DNA of 8,394 bases, taken from positions 1-8,394 of the forward strand of contig CAKUXN010000025.1 of assembly GCA_934700415.1 (NCBI GenBank). Direction: 5' to 3'. Shown here in pieces: positions 1-4,864 of the stretch. The translations under genes and the position numbers were made by a program. Position 1 is the stretch's first letter; every line of letters starts with the position of its first letter. The notes below the pieces were generated by a model that had not been told where the DNA came from, did not search any database, and saw only the letters and a list, made by a program, of their open reading frames with translations. This stretch comes from an uncultured Candidatus Saccharibacteria bacterium. Lineage in GTDB: Bacteria; Patescibacteriota; Saccharimonadia; Saccharimonadales; Saccharimonadaceae.

Positions 1-53
1 AACGCCAGTACGCACAAAACTACCAAACCAGTTATTCTATTCCAAGCCTTCAT
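1..53 (-). CDS. N-terminus of a hydrophobic/secreted or membrane protein (partial, cut by left edge)
   Basis: An ATG at 51-53 on the minus strand opens a frame that runs off the left edge. The 17 visible codons read MKAWNRITGLVVLCVLA: a short basic N-terminus followed by a hydrophobic run, as in a signal peptide or first membrane segment. It would be the next gene after cysS in the same direction, with a 41-base gap. No function can be assigned from this fragment. The start is supported only by the charge and hydrophobicity pattern and by a possible -10-like TAATAT seven bases upstream. It could still be a chance frame. Confidence 0.45.
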   Translation of the reverse strand, partial: MKAWNRITGLVVLCVLA

Positions 54-66
54 ATTATAAATATTA
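54..66 (-). promoter_or_regulatory. possible -10 element for the left-edge gene (weak)
   Basis: TAATAT (minus strand, 61-66) is followed by seven bases and then the ATG at 53. This is the same -10-to-ATG distance as the two divergent promoters near 4840, so a leaderless start is possible. The box matches the consensus at only four of six positions and lacks the upstream TG, and AT-rich sequence gives such hits by chance. A second TATAAT abuts the ATG but is too close to drive this start. Confidence 0.25.
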
Positions 67-94
67 GAATGAGCCTTTTAAAAATGCAAGAATT

Positions 95-1435
95 CTATTT
101 GTATTCCCACACAGCTCCATCTGGTGTGTCGCGGAGAGTAATGCCACGAGCTACTAGCTCATTACGAATTTCGTCTGAACGACCATAGTCTTTTGATTCA
201 CGGGCTTTTTCACGCTCAATGATTTTATCTACTACCTCTTCATTAATATCTGGTGAATCTTTGATAAGTTGTAACCCAAACAATTTATCGATTTTTTTCC
301 AAGTAGAAAGCGCAATATTTGCAGCGTCAATTAAGGCAAATGCTTCGGGCGAATTTAAATTATTGGACGCCGCATCTATTATTTTTTCGTAGATGCCCTC
401 ATCTTCAGCAATTTCCCTCTGGTAGCAAAGTGCAATTCGATTCCGCCAGTTTAGTCTTCTGGTTTTTGCACCAGCGAGCGATTCAAAAGTGAAATTTCTA
501 GCCCCTTGATAATGCCCTGACAAAAGCCACATTTTATAATCCATTGGTGAAAAGCCTCGTTTTGCCAAATCTGAAAGTAGATATACATTCCCAAGTGATT
601 TAGAAATTTTTTGCCCATCAATCGTAATAAAATCACAATGGAGCCAATATCGCGATAGCTCGTGCCCATATGCCGCAAATGTTTGTGCGATTTCATTAGT
701 ATGATGTACTGGTATATGATCAATCCCTCCACAGTGGATATCAATTGGTTCACCTAGTTCTTCGTGAATAATTGTAGAACACTCTAGGTGCCAACCTGGA
801 TATCCTGGTCGTCCAAGATAATCCCAGCGCATGGCGTGTTTTTCACCGGGTTTAATAAATTTCCAAACTGCAAAATCTGAAGCATTGCGTTTTTCGTTTG
901 AAAAATTTACGCGTGCTCCAACCTGTAAACCAGACAAATCTAGTCGCGCGAAGTCGGCATAATTATCATATTTTGCGGTATCAAAGTATATGCCATCTTC
1001 AGTTTCATAAGTATAGCCACGTTCGCTCATTAAATCAACTGCTCGTTCGTCGGCTTCAATATAATTTGTTGCACGCGCGATAATGTCAGGCTGAGCCAAA
1101 TTGAGGGCTTTAAAATTTTTCATAAAATCATCAATATAATAATCCGCTATCTCGTATACGCTTTTGCCTTCACGCGTAGCCCCCTTTTCTAGTTTATCTT
1201 CACCCTCATCGCCATCGGAAACTAAATGCCCTACGTCGGTCAAATTGAGAACTCTTTTTACATGATATCCGTTTGCTTTCAAAGTTCGCACCAAAAAATC
1301 CCAGTACACATAGGCTGCGTAATTTCCAATATGCTGGTAATTATAAACTGTCGGTCCACAAGTATATATTTTTACTACGTCAGAAAATGGCTTGAAAGTT
1401 TCTAGTTTTCGCGTCGAAGTATTAAAAAGTTTCAT
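95..1435 (-). CDS. cysS: Cysteinyl-tRNA synthetase (CysRS)
   Basis: This class I aminoacyl-tRNA synthetase charges tRNA-Cys with cysteine in the cytosol. Numbering from the chosen start (446 residues; E. coli has 461), the features are: KIYTCGPTVYNYQHIGN with zinc ligand Cys26 and the HIGN form of the HIGH motif (35-38); GWHLECS with Cys219; VHHTNE with His244 and Glu248 completing the zinc site; and KISKS (276-280), the ATP-binding loop. A helical anticodon-side region follows. An in-frame ATG four codons upstream (1445-1447) is possible, but the ATG at 1433-1435 gives the family-typical MKLFNTSTRK start and has a G-rich run (GGGGGT) just before it. The start lies 14 bases inside the end of the upstream alpha/beta hydrolase gene, so translational coupling is likely. 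The gene ends in TAG, and no terminator is visible after it. Confidence 0.97.
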   Translation of the reverse strand: MKLFNTSTRKLETFKPFSDVVKIYTCGPTVYNYQHIGNYAAYVYWDFLVRTLKANGYHVKRVLNLTDVGHLVSDGDEGEDKLEKGATREGKSVYEIADYYIDDFMKNFKALNLAQPDIIARATNYIEADERAVDLMSERGYTYETEDGIYFDTAKYDNYADFARLDLSGLQVGARVNFSNEKRNASDFAVWKFIKPGEKHAMRWDYLGRPGYPGWHLECSTIIHEELGEPIDIHCGGIDHIPVHHTNEIAQTFAAYGHELSRYWLHCDFITIDGQKISKSLGNVYLLSDLAKRGFSPMDYKMWLLSGHYQGARNFTFESLAGAKTRRLNWRNRIALCYQREIAEDEGIYEKIIDAASNNLNSPEAFALIDAANIALSTWKKIDKLFGLQLIKDSPDINEEVVDKIIEREKARESKDYGRSDEIRNELVARGITLRDTPDGAVWEYK

Positions 1436-2162
1436 GTGGACCCCCATTTTTTATATATTTCTTTAGTGAGGATAATATTTTACTATATTTATCAACTGTC
1501 ACTCCATGCGCTCCAGGGGTTTTTATAGCTTTTAAATTGGGATTAAGTTTAAGTAATCCAGGGTAGTTGAAGCTTGCAATAATCTGATCGAGTTCACCGT
1601 ATATTAAATATGTCGGTCGCATTATTTTTAAGAAATTCTCGTAGCTGCTAGTGTCAGATACGATGTTTTTGAGGGAAGCATTAAAAGCTTTCGACTTGAG
1701 TAGTTTGCGATTTTTTCTTCCTACTACTTCCCGAAATCCTGCCATTGCTTTCTCAAATAATGGATTTTCTATATCTTCTTTACGATAAATTGGGGCCGAC
1801 ACTAAAACTAGCCCAGCCAAAGAATCCGAATGCTGATTAAAATATCTCGTGGCAATTAAAGTACCCATCGAATGGCCTACTAGCACAAGTGGTCCAGTCA
1901 CGTTGAGTTTTTTAATTGAGTTGTCCAAAGCTTCAAGCTGCTCCTCATAAGTATATGATAAATCGTCCGAAGTATAAGATTTTCCAGCTCCCAGTAAATC
2001 AAAAGCCACAATTCTCATTTCACGAGCGGACTTATTTACTAACAAATAGTCGAATAACCCATCAAAACTCGATGAACTAGATGCAATGCCGTGGATAAAA
2101 ACTGCAGTAAGAGTTGGCTGCCCGCTGCGGCAAACGTCATATGTTTTAGCAAGTTCAAGCAT
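1422..2162 (-). CDS. Alpha/beta-hydrolase fold protein (serine hydrolase)
   Basis: This is a 246-residue soluble hydrolase with an intact catalytic triad. FIHG (22-25) is the oxyanion-hole HG motif, LVGHSMG (94-100) is the nucleophile elbow with Ser98, YGELDQ (188-193) carries the acid Asp192, and GAHG (217-220) carries His219. The region around 125-175 between core strands is charged and probably forms the cap that sets substrate choice. No signal peptide is seen, so it is probably cytoplasmic. The substrate is unknown. Esterases, lysophospholipases and monoacylglycerol lipases share this layout, and the phospholipid genes in the same strand run make a lipid ester plausible, but that is inference only. 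Its ATG overlaps the DHH gene end by 8 bases and has a good GGAGG six bases upstream. Its own end overlaps the cysS start. Confidence 0.9.
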   Translation of the reverse strand: MLELAKTYDVCRSGQPTLTAVFIHGIASSSSSFDGLFDYLLVNKSAREMRIVAFDLLGAGKSYTSDDLSYTYEEQLEALDNSIKKLNVTGPLVLVGHSMGTLIATRYFNQHSDSLAGLVLVSAPIYRKEDIENPLFEKAMAGFREVVGRKNRKLLKSKAFNASLKNIVSDTSSYENFLKIMRPTYLIYGELDQIIASFNYPGLLKLNPNLKAIKTPGAHGVTVDKYSKILSSLKKYIKNGGPHETF

Positions 2163-3141
2163 TTTTTGCCTCCAAAAATTCTGGTACTATTCTTATTAAA
2201 TCTCGCACGACCTCGTCATAAGAAGTATCGTAAGTTCTAAATCCGGCCGCAAACGGATGCCCACCACCACCAAAATAGCCAGCAATTTGCTCTGCTACCC
2301 CGCATTTAGCTGCACAACGAATTTTACCAGTGACTTTGCCATCAGGGTACGTCTTAATTGCTACTGCAACTTTTATTCCCTCTACCAAACGCAATTCTTC
2401 CAAGATTAAAACATTAGGATTGTATTCGTCGGAATATTCGCGTATATCATCCCAGGGTATATGTACCGTCGCAAGTATTCCGTCTAAATGATATTCCACA
2501 CGTTTAATAAGATCCGCTTTGTAGTCTAGGATTCGTGGAGATTTTTTCATGTATTCACGGCGGATCTCTTCTAGCTCCGAAATATTGGCGCCAAGTCGCG
2601 TTAGTTCAGCCGCAATTTCAAAAGTACGAGCCGTCACCGATTCGCTGGTAAAGCCAAGAGTATCAGACAATATAGCCTGCAGAATAGCTTCCGCCGCCGA
2701 CTTATTAATTTCAATTCTCTGCTCTTTTGCTATTTCAAAAATAAGTTCTGCTGAGGCGGGTTTCACTTCAATTATACTAATATGGGGAAAATTTAAATCG
2801 TCGGCCGTTTCGTGATGATCTATTACGAGCACTGGCGCTGAATATAATCGATTAGAAATTGCAGTATCGCTTAATAACTTCGATAGTAATACTTCAGCCG
2901 CGGTGTCTACTACAATATATCCGTCTGCCTTATAGTCAAACTCGTTAGTTACTCTAGACCAATCAGCAAAATAATGTAAATATTTAGGAATATCTACTGG
3001 ACAATAAAGTGAAACTTCTTTATTAGCCAGCAAATAATCCAACGCAATTGCCGAGCCCAAAGAATCACCATCAGGGTTTTCAGCTTGGATTACGCAAATT
3101 TTCGATTTGTCTTTAACAAAATTTGTAAACTCTTGATACAT
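2155..3141 (-). CDS. DHH/DHHA1-family phosphoesterase (NrnA-like)
   Basis: This 328-residue protein has the two-domain NrnA/RecJ-superfamily layout. Members hydrolyse short oligonucleotides (nanoRNA), pAp or cyclic-dinucleotide products with two metal ions. Motif I is NPDGDSLGS with Asp24 and Asp26, motif II is IVVDTAA with Asp79, motif III is IDHHE (Asp108, His109, His110), and motif IV is ILSDTLGF with Asp160. The C-terminal DHHA1 domain (about 215-328) ends in YFGGGGHPFAAG, the substrate-binding loop. The usual motif I histidine three residues before the Pro is Ala20 here, so one metal ligand differs from NrnA. There is no membrane segment. It could be a nanoRNase, a pAp phosphatase or a (p)Ap(p)-type phosphodiesterase; sequence alone cannot decide. 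The gene has its own predicted promoter at the pgsA stop codon and ends on TGA, overlapping the hydrolase start by 8 bases. Confidence 0.92.
   Translation of the reverse strand: MYQEFTNFVKDKSKICVIQAENPDGDSLGSAIALDYLLANKEVSLYCPVDIPKYLHYFADWSRVTNEFDYKADGYIVVDTAAEVLLSKLLSDTAISNRLYSAPVLVIDHHETADDLNFPHISIIEVKPASAELIFEIAKEQRIEINKSAAEAILQAILSDTLGFTSESVTARTFEIAAELTRLGANISELEEIRREYMKKSPRILDYKADLIKRVEYHLDGILATVHIPWDDIREYSDEYNPNVLILEELRLVEGIKVAVAIKTYPDGKVTGKIRCAAKCGVAEQIAGYFGGGGHPFAAGFRTYDTSYDEVVRDLIRIVPEFLEAKNA
2169..2173 (-). promoter_or_regulatory. Shine-Dalgarno of the alpha/beta hydrolase
   Basis: On the minus strand GGAGG lies six bases before the ATG at 2162. It sits inside the last codons of the DHH gene, so the hydrolase can be translated from the shared mRNA despite the 8-base overlap. 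This contrasts with cdsA, the acyl ligase and the DHH gene, which show no such site. Confidence 0.7.
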
Positions 3142-3156
3142 AAAATAATTATATCA
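3142..3156 (-). promoter_or_regulatory. Extended -10 promoter, leaderless start of the DHH gene
   Basis: On the minus strand TGATATAAT (3148-3156) is a perfect TATAAT with the extended -10 TG. Six bases, TATTTT, separate it from the ATG at 3141. Transcription normally starts six to seven bases after the box, so the first transcribed base should be at or next to the A of the ATG. No Shine-Dalgarno is present. The pgsA stop codon TAA (3149-3151) lies within the TATAAT. No clear -35 hexamer was seen. Confidence 0.6.
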
Positions 3157-3706
3157 TAAGCTTACGGCCTTTAATAAGGTAATCCAGGCCCGAATAGAGC
3201 GTTAAGAACACCACTGTATATAATAGTATTATATTGATAACTCCTAAAGGCTCGTTCATAAAAATCAAATTGAGAATCATCGAAATTAAAGTAATCATCT
3301 GGATAGTAGTCTTAAGCTTACCAAAAATTGAAGCTGAAATTGTGACATTTTTTCTAGCGGCTATCATACGAATTCCATCAACTGCATAGTCTCTAATTAA
3401 AATTAGCATGAACATCCAGATAGGCATAAATCCTAATATTACAAACGCTAAAAAAGTTAAATTAGTTAACATTTTGTCTGCTAATGGATCTAGAAAAGCG
3501 CCAAAGTCAGTCACTAGCTTGTCTCTTCTGGCCCAGCGCCCATCCATAAAATCAGTAGCTGATGCAATAATAAAGCAGATTAATGCTACAATTTTCGCCG
3601 GTATACCTTCCATAAAAATACCACAGATTACTGGCGGTACTAAAATAATCCGAACAAAGGTTAAAATGGTCGGCCCATTAATTAAATGTTTCTTAGACGA
3701 TATCAC
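3149..3706 (-). CDS. pgsA: CDP-alcohol phosphatidyltransferase, probable PG-phosphate synthase
   Basis: This integral membrane enzyme is predicted to transfer the phosphatidyl group from CDP-diacylglycerol to glycerol-3-phosphate, giving phosphatidylglycerol-phosphate. The 185-residue length is normal for PgsA. The CDP-alcohol signature is complete: DFMDGRWAR (52-60), then eight residues, then GAFLDPLAD (69-77), with Asp52, Asp55, Asp73 and Asp77 as metal and catalytic residues. Four to six hydrophobic segments surround it, and the N-terminal NGPTILTFVRIILVP is typical of PgsA. The start is GTG at 3704-3706, 14 bases inside the yqeG-like gene. No upstream ATG or good Shine-Dalgarno was found, so coupling to the preceding gene is likely. 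The neighbouring CdsA makes its substrate and the HAD phosphatase could process its product, which supports PG-phosphate synthase over other CDP-alcohol transferases. Confidence 0.93.
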   Translation of the reverse strand: MISSKKHLINGPTILTFVRIILVPPVICGIFMEGIPAKIVALICFIIASATDFMDGRWARRDKLVTDFGAFLDPLADKMLTNLTFLAFVILGFMPIWMFMLILIRDYAVDGIRMIAARKNVTISASIFGKLKTTIQMITLISMILNLIFMNEPLGVINIILLYTVVFLTLYSGLDYLIKGRKLMI

Positions 3707-4124
3707 GACGATGTTCTACTTTCCAAGCCCGTATTTTAGCAAATTTTGCTGCGAGTACATCGGTGGACCATTTATCTCCGAGCATCACAGTCTCTTTAGG
3801 AGTGAAATTGTATTCGTTCATAGCTGCAGTAAGTTTAGTAGAAAGTGGCTTCTTTGCCCACCAAACACATGGTACGTCGATTGGTTCACAAAATTTCTGC
3901 ATCATTTTTTTACGACCATTATTGCTGATGATTATTATTTTAACGCCTGCCTTTCTGCAATCATCAATCCAATCAGCAAGCTCATCGGCGGGTTCTTTCT
4001 CAGAATGGAGGCGGAGTGTATTGTCTAAGTCGCAGAGCAATAATTTAACCCCCTCTTTTTTTAATAGTTCAGGCGTCACGTCCTCGAATCGTTCAAACTT
4101 TTTATCAGCATGTAATTTACACAT
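3693..4124 (-). CDS. YqeG-type HAD phosphatase, candidate PG-phosphate phosphatase
   Basis: This is a 143-residue HAD (subclass IIIA) phosphatase. Motif I is LLCDLDNTL with nucleophile Asp32 and acid/base Asp34, motif II is IIISNNG (Ser67), motif III is the KKP lysine (Lys92 region), and motif IV is LGDKWSTDV with Asp117 and Asp122. The order and length match the YqeG/Gep4 family. Yeast Gep4 and plant/algal relatives dephosphorylate PG-phosphate to phosphatidylglycerol; that is known for the family, not shown here. The gene overlaps cdsA by 8 bases and pgsA by 14 bases, exactly between the enzymes before and after PG-phosphate synthesis, which strongly suggests this role. There is no transmembrane segment. 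Cys86 and two adjacent Trp residues (88-89) precede the motif III lysine. Usual YqeG proteins are about 170 residues, so this is a compact form. The start is ATG with only a weak GGCGG upstream. Confidence 0.88.
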   Translation of the reverse strand: MCKLHADKKFERFEDVTPELLKKEGVKLLLCDLDNTLRLHSEKEPADELADWIDDCRKAGVKIIIISNNGRKKMMQKFCEPIDVPCVWWAKKPLSTKLTAAMNEYNFTPKETVMLGDKWSTDVLAAKFAKIRAWKVEHRRDIV

Positions 4125-4818
4125 TTTGCGCCGCCACGATTAGGATTATTATAAGAAGTATAGTTGTCGCAAATGCGGTCGAATCGATGCGGTCGAGGAA
4201 CCCGCCATGTCCCTCAGAACCACCGACCAAAAGTTCAAGCTTCTTAAACACACCATACTTAATGACGATTTCATTTGAATCTTTGATATTAAATTTGCGC
4301 TTGAGGTAGCTTTCATACAAATCTCCCATTAGAGCCAGCGGCCCACAAAGCAAATATATCCAATCGGTCGCAAAAGTGCCACGAATCGTCATCACGATTG
4401 CGCAGAGCGAAACAGCCGTAGCGAGTCCGAGAAAAGTTCCTTCCCAGGTTTTATTTTTAGAAATACGTGGAAATGGACGTGATTTCTTAAAAATCTTTCC
4501 CCCACAAAGCTTACCAAATAGATATGCAAAAATATCATACCCACATACCCCCAAAATAACATACCAAAAATGGGACAAGTCTGCTCTAATTACGAAAATT
4601 GAGCTACCAATCAGGAATAATATTTCAAAAATTACTAAAAAAACATTTGTTGCACCAAATTTACGTTTAAAGAAACTAAGTAATTCCGCAGCTGCCACTA
4701 CTGAGGATAATATATATATTATTTTAAATGGAATACTATCAAACGTATATAAAGCAATTAACGCAATTATAAACATCGATAGCCCCACGATTAAACGCAC
4801 TCTAAAATTCTTATCCAT
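4117..4818 (-). CDS. cdsA: Phosphatidate cytidylyltransferase (CDP-diglyceride synthase)
   Basis: This membrane enzyme makes CDP-diacylglycerol from phosphatidic acid and CTP. The 233-residue protein is short for CdsA (usually 250-285) and has about seven hydrophobic segments. Family marks are CGYDIFAYLFGKLCGGK (Asp95), RISKNKTWEGT (KTWEG 123-127), MGDLYESYLKRKFNIKD (Ser170, Lys173, Arg174, Lys179, Asp180) and EGHGGFLDRID (GHGG 203-206, Asp209, Arg210, Asp212). The stretch between KD and HGG is 23 residues rather than the usual seven or so, and the common PGHGG reads EGHGG. This insertion is discussed as a finding. It is the first gene of the minus-strand run, reading cdsA, the YqeG-like phosphatase, pgsA. 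The ATG lies seven bases after a perfect TATAAT, with no Shine-Dalgarno, so a leaderless mRNA is predicted. Confidence 0.94.
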   Translation of the reverse strand: MDKNFRVRLIVGLSMFIIALIALYTFDSIPFKIIYILSSVVAAAELLSFFKRKFGATNVFLVIFEILFLIGSSIFVIRADLSHFWYVILGVCGYDIFAYLFGKLCGGKIFKKSRPFPRISKNKTWEGTFLGLATAVSLCAIVMTIRGTFATDWIYLLCGPLALMGDLYESYLKRKFNIKDSNEIVIKYGVFKKLELLVGGSEGHGGFLDRIDSTAFATTILLIIILIVAAQNV

Positions 4819-4834
4819 GTCTTTTATTATACCA
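4819..4834 (-). promoter_or_regulatory. Extended -10 promoter of cdsA, predicted leaderless
   Basis: On the minus strand TGGTATAAT (4826-4834) is a full-consensus extended -10. The seven bases AAAAGAC separate it from the cdsA ATG (4816-4818), which places the predicted start site at the ATG itself. No ribosome-binding sequence fits in the gap. The region where a -35 would sit (about 4849-4854) coincides with the -10 of the opposing promoter and does not resemble TTGACA. Confidence 0.7.
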
Positions 4835-4849
4835 CCATGTAATAAAAAA

Positions 4850-4864
4850 TGGTAAAATAGATAT
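4850..4864 (+). promoter_or_regulatory. Extended -10 promoter of the acyl ligase, predicted leaderless
   Basis: TGGTAAAAT (4850-4858) matches the extended -10 consensus at all but one position. Six bases, AGATAT, separate it from the ATG at 4865. The transcript should begin at or one base from the ATG, and there is no Shine-Dalgarno. With the cdsA promoter it forms a nine-base inverted repeat (one mismatch) centred near 4842. The two RNA polymerase footprints would overlap almost completely. Confidence 0.65.

Noticed and set aside
35..38. HIGN instead of HIGH in CysRS (protein residues 35-38) as an unusual active site
   Set aside because: HIGN is a known variant in CysRS of several phyla, and all zinc ligands and the KISKS loop are present.
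2155..2157. Recoding of UGA as glycine (code 25, as in Gracilibacteria/SR1)
   Set aside because: TGA ends the DHH gene at a normal C-terminus, all conserved glycines checked are encoded by GGN, and no domain is interrupted by TGA.
2549..2815. An 88-codon plus-strand frame opposite the DHH gene
   Set aside because: It is antisense to the conserved DHH motif IV region, with Ser/Ala-rich composition as expected for a shadow frame.
3408..4143. Two long plus-strand frames (206 and 126 codons) opposite pgsA and the HAD phosphatase
   Set aside because: They are antisense to genes with complete catalytic motifs, and their translations show low-complexity Ser/Ile-rich sequence with no recognisable domain.
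4376..4855. A 159-codon plus-strand frame opposite cdsA
   Set aside because: It covers the cdsA motifs in antisense and runs into the divergent promoter region; no family features are visible.
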